From positions 7,488,501-7,552,500 of the forward strand of contig JAYKKT010000059.1 in NCBI GenBank assembly GCA_036023115.1: 64,000 bases of DNA, given 5' to 3'. Source of the stretch: Brasenia schreberi (lineage: Eukaryota; Streptophyta; Magnoliopsida; Nymphaeales; Cabombaceae). Positions 13,401 through 24,449 of this stretch are shown piece after piece (positions within the stretch are counted from its first letter, which is position 1; every line of letters starts with the position of its first letter). The notes under the pieces were generated by a model. That model had not been told where the DNA came from. It did no database searches and worked only from the letters and a program-made list of their open reading frames with translations. The translations under genes and the position numbers were made by a program.

Positions 13401-14120
13401 AAAAGATCGGTCCTGCTTTCTCATTAAGATGACAGTTCTATAACATCGAATCACAGTTGTATGTCATGTAAGATAGAGAACCACACGTTCCATGGCAATT
13501 GTTTTAATGTCATAAAGCGTCGGGTAAGCCATTTCATCCTACATCTGATCAAGGCCGTCCAGCTGAGTGCATAGGGATCTGGATCAATTCATTTGAACGG
13601 CTAAGATTTGATGTAGTAGCGTGACTTTCATCTCAGAGTGTATCAAAGAATAGTATTTTTTTTCGATGATCAAAGACTCGTAGACTTTATTGATATATTC
13701 AAGATATTTACGTACTTAAAACCTTTTTATATAGCTTGGTATCTCTGGATGTATTTTCTAAATAATGCAAAGATACAGATACATCACTTGTGCAAAACTA
13801 ACTCAAATGTAAAAATACTTTGGAAACATTTTCGCTTTTAAGATGTGATCCAGATTCGGGTTTACATGTGCTCTCATGATAAACCTGGTATGATAGATCC
13901 AGACCTGGACCTCAAACCTCCTGGATCCGAACCGCCTCCCAACCGTTGACTTGACTACTGTGCCTTTTGGTAGTCAATGGACATGCGAGGGTTTCGTTGA
14001 AATCTCAACTCTCCCGTTAAAATAACACCAAAATCCGTTTGTCAAAAATACGGATGCAAGGGGTAATTTGATAACCATGTCGAGATAAGCCAAATACCGT
14101 TTACACCCTCAAAGTCAGGT
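10495..14120. other. Gene-free region with simple repeats and a local duplication
   Basis: No gene is recognised. An SSR of CT units lies near 13296-13337. About 12053-12230 carries AGACATGGCCAG plus GGTTCTGG-type motifs, similar to the MITE at 62065. A 38-codon open frame at 11058-11171 is discussed as a finding and not annotated as a gene. Confidence 0.35.
12649..12990 (+). repeat. Local tandem duplication, about 180-bp unit
   Basis: Copy 1 begins near 12649 and copy 2 near 12829. Both read CAGATCTCC, AAAGGGAGATAAGGCATAT, then GAAAACTGAATCACG and a GTAGTGAGCA motif. Copy 2 carries an expanded (TA)n(TTTA)n tract at about 12858-12897 where copy 1 has only ATATAT. Confidence 0.7.
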
Positions 14121-14572
14121 AGAGATGGCAACGGGACGGGTTTCCGCTCCACCCACACCAGCCCCCGCCTTAGAACTCGTCCCATCTCGCCCCGTGAGTT
14201 TTATTCCTCAAGACCCGTACCCGTACCCGTTCCGAAGCGTTTTCCAATAACCCGGCTTCGTCCTGCTTCACTCCACTCCAACTTACTAAAATATTTTTTA
14301 ACATATAATATTTTATATTATTAATTTAAAAGTTATTATATATAATTAAATTTGTATAAAATATATATAATAAACATATATTTTATATATATAACACTAA
14401 TATATATTTATATATACTCCAGAATAGGACGGAATAAGTCTATCACAAAATCACACCCTGAATCTTCTTCACACTTCGCTCGGTTGTGAGACGGGTTTTA
14501 AAACTTGAAAACCCGCCCCACATGAGATGGGTCAGAACGGGTACCCACGAGACGGGTAAAATTTGTCATCCT
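14121..14572. mobile_element. MITE-like element with GGGACGGGT-rich ends
   Basis: The left end reads AGATGGCAACGGGACGGG. The right end, read in reverse complement, begins GGATGACAAATTTTACCCG, an imperfect inverted repeat. The ends are G/C-rich around an AT-rich core. No target duplication is clear, so the boundaries are approximate. Confidence 0.4.
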
Positions 14573-14922
14573 GAAGATGGGGGTGTAACGAGCGCTTCTG
14601 CAACCGAGACTGTGACGAGATACAAGGCTAAAATAATCTTTCTTCTTACTGAACAAGTTCGAAGGTTTGGAGACTACTTTTGCTCTTACAAGAGAGAGAG
14701 AGAGGGGAAAGGGCATTCTAATAAAAAAAGGATTTATGTTAAAAGTAAACAAAAGGGTAGAAAAGCTTTTATTAGGTAACTCAACTTTTTCACTTTAATA
14801 ATTTAGTCTGAAAATGCAACAAAAAGTGTCGAAATGCTAAAATTGTGAAGCCAGATCAAACCCCGGATATATAAAGAACCGATCCAAACTCAGTATTTTT
14901 CTCGACTTGAATAATGTCCAAA

Positions 14923-15101
14923 CAGTGGCGGATCTATATTGAGTCGAGGTAAGGCATCGACCCTTCCTGAAGTTTTAAAATTCAAAAAAAAATTACAGCT
15001 TATATCTGATACCATGATACCATGAACTTGAAACATACTTCGCCTTACCTTAAACTGTTATTTATTTATCTCATCCTACAGAAATTTTAGATCCGTCACT
15101 G
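14923..15101 (+). mobile_element. MITE, CAGTGGCGGATC family, 179 bp
   Basis: It begins CAGTGGCGGATCTATATTGA and ends TAGATCCGTCACTG, a near-perfect terminal inverted repeat shared with the element at 10330. Flanking octamers do not match, so the target duplication has decayed or the ends are slightly misplaced. Confidence 0.65.
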
Positions 15102-15360
15102 ACTCATGGATATCTAAAAACTTTCTGACTAGTTGGATGTCCCGAGCCAAATCCATTAGATTTACTAAATTCTTTAAAAAATTCACAATTGTATACAAGT
15201 ACTCATTTCTTGAGTATGCAGCTTTTTCTAAAGGAATGAAACGTCCCGATTTGTCACCTTTGGACCCATTTCTCAAATTTTATGAAATTCTAAAAGCTGA
15301 TCAGAAGATATTTCTTAAATGCATAATTGCCCAAAAGATCATCATCATCATCGGCTCGTC

Positions 15361-15368
15361 TATAAATA
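15361..15368 (+). promoter_or_regulatory. Candidate TATA box upstream of the ELF4-like gene
   Basis: TATAAATA is followed by a GC-richer, CT/GAA-rich stretch resembling a plant 5' leader. A possible leader exon runs to 15569, where CAG|GTTTGT is a fair donor. An acceptor at 16899-16900 lies one base before the ATG. This assigns a 1.3-kb leader intron by inference only. Confidence 0.4.
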
Positions 15369-16574
15369 GCGGGAGCGCCTAAAATGTGAGGCGTCTGTCG
15401 TTTGGAATTTTAACGCAAAAAAACTCCGATAGATCCAACCTACTCCTGTTATCTCCATCTGATGCGAACGTGAAGAAGAAGAAGAAGAGAGGGCCGACTA
15501 ACCAAGCTGTTGTCAATCTTTTCTTTCTTGAATATCTAGTTTTAACCTTGAATCATCAATGATATTCAGGTTTGTGTCCATTTTTCTCGCTTTCTCTCGT
15601 CTGTCTGGTATAGCTTTGGTTTCTATCATGGTGTTGTTTACGTTCATACAAAAAGATTCTGTTGATGTGTTTTCTCTTAGATTCAGCTAGTGTCGATCAT
15701 TTGTTGTCTGCATTAGACGTTCTTGTCCAGCCATACCACATCTTCGGCATATCGCCCAGAATCCGACCAACTTTCCGATTATCCACTCAGCCATCACCGG
15801 GTTCCTCACCTTGTCGGAAACTCCCCAATACGCTGTTGTACCCAACCCGGCGGAAGTACGCCTCACCAACCTTCGTCTGTCTGCCTTCCTCCGTATTCAA
15901 CCCCACGTCCATAAAGCATCTTTCTCCACATACCACATTATCGGCCCAGGTTCCGCCACCCTCTTCCCTCCCCCGACGCTGCTCTGCCCGAGTCTCCTGC
16001 ATGCTTTTCCCCTTTACCCCGTTTGTCCCGAGAGCGAGTTACCTGGTTATCCCTTTCCCACAATAAACCCAATCGGATTCAAACATAAACAGACCCGATC
16101 CAACCCATACAAGAATGCCTAGTTGAACCCTAACTGAACTCTTCTCTATATCCAATATTTAGAGATCCATACATACACCTATGCGGTCCTACCCACATCG
16201 AAAACAGGTCCTCACCATATCCAAACTTAGAACCAAATCAGATCCAAACTTGCTTAGACTCCAACCATAATTTAGAAGCCAACTGAGTCCGTATCCAAAT
16301 AGTAAGCCCGATCCAAATACCCATGGAATTCAAAACCCATGTCTCTAAACCAAACTTGAATTACTAAATGTCGCGATGCTTGTTTTGTATTCAGGAGCCT
16401 TATTAGCATGAAGAAAAGATCAAGAACACAGGGTTTCTTGAAGATAGTGTAAGTAGTATTTCCAAAATGTCACGATGGTTGTTTTGTATTATTGGCAACC
16501 TTTGATTTGCTGATGTTACTGCAATTATTTTTACGAATCATCAATAGATGTGATTATGTTGTCAAGTCAAACAT

Positions 16575-16690
16575 ATAAAAAAGGTTATATTAGGCTTCTG
16601 ATAATTCATGTAAAACTTTGTAGTATTTATCAATCGTGAATTCTAAACATTATGAGCATTGCATTGAAATATTTCTTCTTAATGATGCAC
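16575..16690 (+). mobile_element. RTE-type LINE 5'-head remnant
   Basis: GGTTATATTAGGCTTCTGA, then GTAAAACTTTG, ATTCTAAACATTATGAGCAT and TGCATTG follow the order of the LINE head at 24510-24600. The rest of the element is missing. It lies inside the inferred leader intron of the ELF4-like gene. Confidence 0.6.
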
Positions 16691-16901
16691 TGCACAACTC
16701 GAATAACCGGCCTAATTTAGTATGAGAAAATGCTGAAAATTACGTAAACAAAGTTTAGGTGTGCCACTGTAGAATGGAGGGAGATATATACTAATATATC
16801 AATTATGTGAGTTATCAAATTTCAGTGGCAACTAATACAAGCTACTAATATATTAATTATACACTTGAAGGTTTTGAATTGATTGAATTTGGGGGCGTAG
16901 A

Positions 16902-17240
16902 ATGGACGGAGATGCATATTCAGGCCCTGCGAATGCCACTCAATTGGACAACAAGGTTCTTCAGAGCTTTCAGAAGAGTTTTCTTCAGGTTCAAAACATT
17001 CTAGACCAAAACAGGATATTGATCAATGAGATTAACCAGAATCATGAGTCTCGTATACCCGATAACCTGAGCAGGAATATTGGTTTGATCAGAGAGCTAA
17101 ACAACAACATCCGGCGAGTCGTCGATCTCTATGCCGATCTTTCTAGGTCCTTCACTAAACCAATGGAGGTTTCTTCTAATGGAGATTCAACAGGAACTTT
17201 GAAGCATAAGCTTGATCAGAAGAGAGTTAGGCCGCTGTGA
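16902..17240 (+). CDS. EFL: ELF4-family protein (EARLY FLOWERING 4-like)
   Basis: This 112-residue, single-exon protein matches the ELF4 family of small helical proteins. ELF4 works with ELF3 and LUX in the nuclear evening complex, which represses clock and growth genes at dusk. The conserved core spans about residues 14-80, with VLQSFQKSFLQVQNILDQNR and then INQNHESRIPDNLSRNIGLI followed by the predicted second helix. Size and the lack of coding introns are normal for the family. The start is the first ATG in frame and gives the usual short variable N-terminus. The C-terminal tail is low-complexity and basic. Whether this is ELF4 itself or an EFL paralogue cannot be settled without a phylogeny. 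No frameshift or stop is seen. Confidence 0.88.
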   Translation: MDGDAYSGPANATQLDNKVLQSFQKSFLQVQNILDQNRILINEINQNHESRIPDNLSRNIGLIRELNNNIRRVVDLYADLSRSFTKPMEVSSNGDSTGTLKHKLDQKRVRPL

Positions 17241-17441
17241 ATCTCGCCGCTGAAGGTCTATGTGTTTTCTCATATGGGAAATGTAGAAAGAAACTATATC
17301 TAAGGAATTAATATATCTCTTTGGATCGCTAACACTTGGCTTATATTGTATCAGTAGAACTTGTCATGTATTACAGAATTTGAGTCTCTCATGCCTATGT
17401 TGTATTGTTGTTATATAAAAAAAAAGAGAAGGCTGAGAAAC

Positions 17442-18116
17442 TTTTTTTTAATTTGGTAAGATGTATTTGAATTTTGTTTTTCTCATGGCTATCATAAATG
17501 ACTTTAGTCATGTAATAAAAGATCATATACATAATGAGGTTATTAAAAACAAATTGAGAGTGGCATCAATAGATGAATGATAAAATGAGAGAAAATCATT
17601 TTAGATGGTTTAAGCACATAGAAAGATGACTAAAGAAAGTTATACTACAAAGGTATTAGAAACTATATTGTAAAAATTTAAAATAAGAGAAGGAAGACCA
17701 CAAAAGTATTGAAAAGAAACAATAAAAAATTATCTAAATTATATTGAGTTAACTATATTGTAAAAATGTTAAAAGAATTTTTTTTTAATTTGGTAAGATG
17801 TATTTGAATTTTGTTTTTCTCATGGTTGTCATAAGTGACTTTAGTCACATAAGAAAAGATCATATACATAATGAGATTATTAGAAACAAATTGAGAGTAG
17901 AAACAAATTGACAGTGATATCAATAGATGAATGATAAGATGAGAGAAAATCATTTTAGATGGTTTAGGCACATAGAAAGACGACTAAAGAAAGTTATGCT
18001 ACGAAGGTATTAGAAACTATATGGTAAAAATGTTAAAAGAAGAGGAGGAAGACCACAAAAGTATTGAAAAGAAACAATAAAGAATTATTTAAATTATGTT
18101 GAGTTAACTATTAGCA
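17442..18116 (+). repeat. Tandem duplication (337-bp period) of a LINE 3' fragment
   Basis: Two adjacent direct copies (17442-17778 and 17779-about 18116) start with a T-run, AATTTGGTAAGATG and ATTTGAATTTTG. They continue through the RTE LINE C-terminal landmarks: GATCATATACATAATGAG, AAAATGAGAGAAAATCATTTT, and the AAAGTATTGAAAAGAAACAA block. The period, measured from AATTTGG at 17450 and 17787, is 337 bp. The copies differ by scattered substitutions and a short insertion. Confidence 0.85.
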
Positions 18117-18120
18117 TGAC

Positions 18121-19002
18121 ACACTAACTCTAGTGGTCAAATGTCCAAGTGGTACAAACTTGTTCACTACATTCAAACCCCCATTTATAGTCCTTATTTC
18201 TTCAATCTTTTCCTGATTGTTGTCTTCATTTTATTGAGAATTCATCCTTTGTCTTATACACAAGAACTATCTTCTTGTAACACCATTTTGTCAATAAAAA
18301 AAGTGGTTCAACCCTAGTAAATGATTTTCTAAAACTAATGTATTGATCCAAAACCTCACTAGCTTGGGGTACATTCCAATTTGTAGTTTTATTGAAGTTG
18401 GCCAATCAAGCTTACAATTATTATTAATTGAAATAAGAAAATGCAAGGTACTTCCAAACAAATATTGAAATATGACATTAAATCATAAATTCAAGATCTC
18501 CGAAGACCCAAAATGCAGATGAGTATCACACAATTAATTTTTTTCTTGTAAATTCAGTCCTTAATTTCCATATTTTAGCCACACTTGTACCCTATCTTGT
18601 GTCTCTAATAAACCCCGATAGTTTTTTATTACCAACATATATAACATTCACTATATTTAAGTCCCATCCAAGGTCCAAACTTGATCAACTTTTGGTTTTG
18701 GAATGGGTCGAGACAAATGAAAACCAACCCTGTCAAAGTCTTATGATTCTTCATTGGAAGCAACTTGTTAGAGTTGGCATACCTCTTCAAATTCAGTAAG
18801 TGACCTTTTAATCTACAAAAAATTATATGAGAAAGTTATGTATCTATATTTTAGAATTATTTGCCCCAACTCTTGTCTTCAATGATCTTAATGTACAAAA
18901 AAATATAAGGAAAAAGAAGAGAGATGTCAAGGAGATCATATTATCATTATTAGTATGCATTTCTTTTTCTTGCATGGGCACTGATAAATGAAAGGATTGA
19001 AG
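18121..19002. other. Intergenic, no feature recognised
   Basis: AT-rich DNA without a coding frame or transposon end I can support. Confidence 0.45.
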
Positions 19003-19662
19003 TAGGGGTGTTCACTGTTCGGTTTGGTTCAGTTCTAGTATCAACCTCAAACCAAACAGCTACTTGTGATTCTTGGTATTTTTAGAAAATGTGGTGGATG
19101 AGGGTTGTGGGATCTGCAGCTGTGTGACAGCACCAGAGATAATACTTGTTTATTTTCGGTTCTTTAAAAACTACTTATCCAAGGGTTTGTCTATCCAATA
19201 CACATTTGTTTGGGCATATAGGCGTGTTCAATAAACCGCTGAAACCAAACCAAATCGAGCCAAATTGATGGTTAGGTTCTAAATGTCGAGCTGTTTGATT
19301 CAGTGCAGTTTTAATAGAAAAAATAATTGGCAGTTTAGTTCATGATTCAAGTGTTATTATCGAACCGTTATATACATACAGTAATTCATACATACATGTA
19401 TATATAAGTTTATATATAAGTTTTGTAACCTTATATACATATTAAATTTGGACTGTAAATCTAAAATAACATAATACTTAATACTTAGTCAAACCCTAAA
19501 TAAATAGGACCATGATTCCAAACCAAACCGAACAGTTTGGTTTGGTTCGTTATGACCATGTCATGGTTTGGTTTGGTTCTCTAAATGCTAAAAACTGTAA
19601 ATAACTGTTTGGTTCCAGATTGAAGTTAGAACCAGACCAAACAGAACCGTGAAAACCCCTAG
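19003..19662. mobile_element. MITE-like element(s) with GGTTTGGTTC-rich ends
   Basis: The left end TAGGGGTGTTCACTGTTCGG pairs with a right end whose reverse complement is TAGGGGTTTTCACGGTTCTG. CCAAACC/GGTTTGG motifs recur throughout. A second possible left end (TAGGCGTGTTCAATAAACCG) at about 19219 means two overlapping copies are possible. No clear target duplication is seen. Confidence 0.5.
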
Positions 19663-22600
19663 CGGCATGGGGTCAATTCTCCCCCCCCCCAAAAAAGCAG
19701 TGTGTTTCTTTTATTCTCTATTCTTGAGCAGTTTTTCATAGACAAGCTGGGGTTGGGCAGACCATCCACCTCAAATGCATGCATCTGGAATCGAACTCCG
19801 GACCTGCAACTTAAAAGTTCTTTTGAGTTGATCTCTCGTCAAGAGAATCATAAGCGTGGGCACCACGTGCTAATGGAACACCTCTCGCTCTCTTTTCCAA
19901 ATAAAGGCAGCAGCAAAGCTCACTTTACTCATCTTATTAGCTCAAAAAGTAGATGAGCCTAAAAATTTGAGCTCGAGTTTCTTAAATATAAATTTAGCCG
20001 AGCTCAAAATCGAGGTTGAGCTGCTGCACAATTTTCAAATGAACTGAGTCGAGCTTGCTTACATTCGCATATGGCTGTGCTCGATTAGATCCCCAGAAGG
20101 GAAATGCATAGAGGGGGAGAGAAATAATATCTTCCCTCTCTGATCAAACCAGTAGCAGAGAAGGGTTGATGAGGTCGTGTGGTAAGAAAACTTGAAAACT
20201 CTATAACAACAAAAGGAGGACATGATAGATATTATTACTTATATTAGCAGATTCAAGTATCATCCTACTGTGAAATTCGAAAGGCATGCACATATAAGGA
20301 AAATATGTCATTGTCTTCACTTCATGATTGGTTTGATATTCATGAATCTCAGAAAGTTGATTCATTGACTGCTCTCTGTCTCTCTCTCTCTCTCCCTCCC
20401 TCCCTCAGACATAAAGAAACTATGTGTGAGTGCTTGGTTTAAATATAATATTTACCACTGCGAAAGATGTCATCTTTGCACGAAAACCCAAGTGTCCTCA
20501 ACTATGTTGCTACCTACTTCACACGAAATCTTAAGCATCAATTCTTTTGATGAATCAAACAAAGAATCATTATTACACTTATAATTATAAGTGAATCTAG
20601 ATTTGAAGTTTTAGTGCCAATACCGGCACTACGAATCAAACATACTCTTAGAGACCCTTTCAATATACTAACAGACACTACTTAAATTATTGGATGAGAA
20701 AGTCACTAACTTTATATCAAACTTAATTATGTTCTTTTTATTGCATAGAATCGAGGAGTTCTGTTCAAGTCACCCACCCAGTAGTACTTTCATATTAGAA
20801 GAATCAGATTAAGCTGATAAGATAAAAGTTCAAACTCAAATCCACAAAAATAGAGAAATGAGATTCATATGTAAAACACTACAACTTGGAGTAACTGGTC
20901 TGATACATTACTTTGGTCCAATGGAAGAACCATCACTATTAGATAGGAAGCTGCTAGCTCAGAGCTAGTGCTAGCTTCTTCCACTTATCCCCACAACTTG
21001 AATTCAGATGTAATTAGTAGTACGATATTTAGATGCCATGACCCAATTAATCATTTGAAAATGCAAGAGATGATATGGAAAATTATGATCTTATCAGTAT
21101 TTGGCAGATTGTATAATGTTCATATTCCAAGCTTTAATTTTGAATTTCTAGGACACAATTCTCCCACCGATGGACCACGTTGGAAAATGGGTTCCTACTC
21201 AACCCGGGAGAATGGAAAGGTTGTTCATTCTCGTTTTGGGTTGGGTCGGGTGGTTTGAGGTTTGGGGAGTTGTAGGGTGTGGGGTTTCGGGTTGGAATTG
21301 GGGTTCTGGGTGGGGGTAGTTGCAGGAGTGTTTGGGTTCCGGAGTTGTCGGGTCGGGTGTGGGGTGGCGGGTAAAGGGTTTGGGTGGAGGATGTCGGATT
21401 GGAGTTGCGGCTGTGAGGTGTCGTCTGGCTTCTCAGGCCTGCACTCTAGCATCTTTGATGGGTGCCACCCAGTGTGAGTTAAGGTTTGAATTTAGTTTTG
21501 CCTTTCTGTTGGTCATTTAAACTTTTATTTGTTTGTTTATTCATTTATTTTATTATTTAACTGTGAAAACAAGATCTTTTTTCCCCTTTGAACACTTTTG
21601 AGACACTTTTTTGTTCATTCTTTAAAGTGGCTGCATTCTAATTTTCACTTATGTTGGACGAGCTCCATGATGTCTACCTCCCCAAATGTTCAAACCATTT
21701 TAGTGCATTTATCTGATTTTATTTTCTATTGGCATCTCGCATTTTTAGCCCCATTATCGATTTTTATTCCAGCTTTCTCGACGGTCAGAATACTGTTATT
21801 CCAACTATTTCGTATTCCGATTTTATAATTTCGAATTTTTTATGCTTTTTTTTCTGTTTCGCCAGTTAAAATTATGTTTTTCGGCTGTTTAGGACAGTCA
21901 AAATATGTTTAACAACAATAGTCGGAATTTGTGTTAATCGTAGAGGTGAGTCTTCAATACCTAACCTTCCCTTCATTATTGATTTTTCTTTTTTTTTTCT
22001 TTAAAGAAGGAGCATCCATCCAAGACCTGAACCAAATAAATCGGGTTAGGGCTGGGGTATAGACATCCAGGATTGGGTTCGGATCAACTTCACACAACCT
22101 AACACAGGTTGCTTGTGCCTTGCATCTAGAGATGTTCATGGAGCAAGCTGGGGCCGGAGGTCTCCCATTCCCATTCCCATTCTCCTATTGGAACCAAGAA
22201 AGCCCCCATCCCCCACGTCAATGATGGATCTTTGTGTGGACCCGTCAGAAAGAAAAATGGCATTCAAATACGAATTGGAATCTAATGAAACCTCAATTTA
22301 TACAAAATATATTCAAATTCGAGTGTATTATTACATACGAAATGTGTGAGGAATGAAAATAAGTTCACTAATTAAAAAAAAGAGGTGATACATTTTCGTA
22401 TTTATGGTCCCTCATAAGATTTTTTAGAGCCAATGGATGAGGGAAGGGTTTGGGGTCGGGTTTATGGGACAGGGATATCCCCATCCGGATTCCCATGGAG
22501 GATTTCTATGCTCTCTTCACCCCGTTTCCACTCCCCGAATCTGAACCGGGTTAGAGAGAGCCTGACGTAAGAATCTGTCCCATTCGAGCTGGGAGGCGGG

Positions 22601-23065
22601 GAATCCTTTCTTACTTAGCCAAGATCAAGTTAAAACCACGATCCAATTTAAACCATGCTGACATTGTTTTTGGACATTGCCAGCACTGACTGGTGAAAAT
22701 GTAAAGAAAATTATATACTATTACCCTCAAAACCGAGCACACCGTTGGATGGCGAACTGACCCCGATTTGATTACAAGCAAATGAGTGTGATCCATTTCA
22801 ACTGGATGAATGGATTCATCATGCGTAGGTTTACGAAGATAGACCTTTAAATAGTCAAAATTCAGCTTCTTTTGTGTTTTTCCAGTAATCGTGAATTTGT
22901 GTTACCTCTTGAAGTTCATTATCTTAACAAGCATTCTCGGCCAAGATTGGTTTCTCTCAAGCTATAAATTTTTGAGCTCAAACCCTTCTTTCTTTGCACT
23001 TAATTAGGGATATCAAGGTTTGAAGCTATCAGGGATCTAGGTAGGTCCTATATATATATATACCA
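19663..23065. other. Gene-free repeat-bearing region
   Basis: No gene is recognised. The region holds a GAGCTCGAG-rich repeat (about 19905-20080), a CT-rich SSR near 20382-20405, a strand-asymmetric G/T-rich block at 21230-21440, an ATTCC/CGGAAT repeat at 21750-21930, and CCCATTCCCATTC-type MITE debris at 22130-22215 and 22440-22610. Open frames here are short, and several run through the skewed G-rich block. Confidence 0.35.
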
Positions 23066-23276
23066 TGAAGAGACATAAACTCCACTCATATAAGTGATCA
23101 CTCTTACATGGCCAGTCCCAAGCCCGGATAAAAGAGGAGAGTTGCGTTAGGCTTCCGACAGCTAGAATAAAATTTTGTCGGACTTATTTATCATGAATTC
23201 TATAAATTATGATATGGCTATGTGGAAACAAAGAATCTATGTAGCAAATCTCATCTAATATGGAAAAGGCTTAGTT
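23066..23276 (+). mobile_element. Short RTE-derived element: LINE head joined to LINE 3' end
   Basis: The element starts with the LINE head (GTCCCAAGCCCGGATAAA, TTAGGCTTCCGACAG, TTTTGTCGGACTT), reaches AATTATGATA, then goes straight to the terminal LINE segment (GTGGAAACAAAGAATC, then GGAAAAGGCTTAG). The 2.9-kb coding part is absent. The same join is found at 30962-31210. Target duplication is not clear here. Confidence 0.75.
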
Positions 23277-23658
23277 AATGTTTACTATAAATAAACATAA
23301 TATCACACGACAAAGAGTTGTAGTCCTTTTATGAAATCGTATTGAAACTATGCATATCTTAAAAGGAACTCAGATCAGCTGGGTTTGGTATGGAGTTTCC
23401 TAGATGGCATATGACTCTACATGTTAGTGGTGAGTTGTTTTATGAAACATATGTATACTATAGGAAAATCAGATCCTACCCACCATTAATGTTGTTTACT
23501 TATGCTCGATCATTGGTTTTCAAAGATATGAGTATAATTTCAAAATTTGTGAGGGTATTCAAAAAATCATGAAGGACGACCTTATTATTCTCATGCAATC
23601 GAAAAACAATCATCGTGTATGAATAAACAGCGTCAGTGGTTGATAGGATTCAATCACT

Positions 23659-23659
23659 C

Positions 23660-23692
<33 letters not shown>

Positions 23693-23703
23693 GTATGTAT
23701 ATA

Positions 23704-23744
<41 letters not shown>

Positions 23745-23764
23745 ATACATACATACAATACATA
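23659..23764. repeat. Compound microsatellite (CA)n(TA)n(TATG)n
   Basis: A (CA)n run passes into (TA)n, then into alternating TATG/TATATG units, and ends in ACATACAT. Chance open frames through it are not coding. Confidence 0.9.
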
Positions 23765-24449
23765 CCTAAACAAGCTTATTTAAGCCAAGCTGTACAGATC
23801 CAGAATGTCATGTTCATCTTAAAAGGCTCTAACCATGAGCAGTTTGGTTCATTTACCAGACCCAGACTTGGATACGCATGGAAACATATGAGATTACTTA
23901 ACAAAGTTAATGGTGTTATCATTTGCTTCTCCCCAACTTTGTGCCTCATGTTTGTGTCATGGACTTTGCCAAAGAATTGGCATTTATGCGGATATATCGG
24001 GTTTAGGTCATACTGAGTTTCAGCCCGAAGTAAGTCGATTGTTATTTGACTTTGTTCCTTTTTTCAAGCGCTCTTTGAAAATATCGGGTTTAGGTGGTTC
24101 AACATTGACCAAAATACATAAGGTTCATTGAGTATAATTTTAAAAATTTAAAAGATTTTGAAATCGTATGAAAATTATTGTTATTATATAATACCACCCA
24201 AAAGCATGAATATGTATTGAATGAGCATGTGTCATGGGAGATTTTTTTTTTTTTAACTTAATTTTCATTTAAATAACTTTAATGCCACCCAAAACTCATG
24301 AATTTATATTAAAGGTGAGTAGGTTCCGGGTTATATATATATAAGCTATATACAACCTGTCCAACTTTTGAGTTTGACATTGTGTTGAAGACACTGAGGT
24401 GATAAGTTTTGAAAATCCTTATACTTTAAAATATAAAACTAAAACCGCA

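Noticed and set aside
21225..21520. Open frames in the G/T-rich block
   Set aside because: Low stop density comes from strong base skew. The peptides are Gly/Val- or Pro/Thr-rich low complexity.
23636..24016. 126-codon open frame starting in simple repeats
   Set aside because: Its first third is translated (CA)n(TA)n repeat, and the rest has no recognisable domain.
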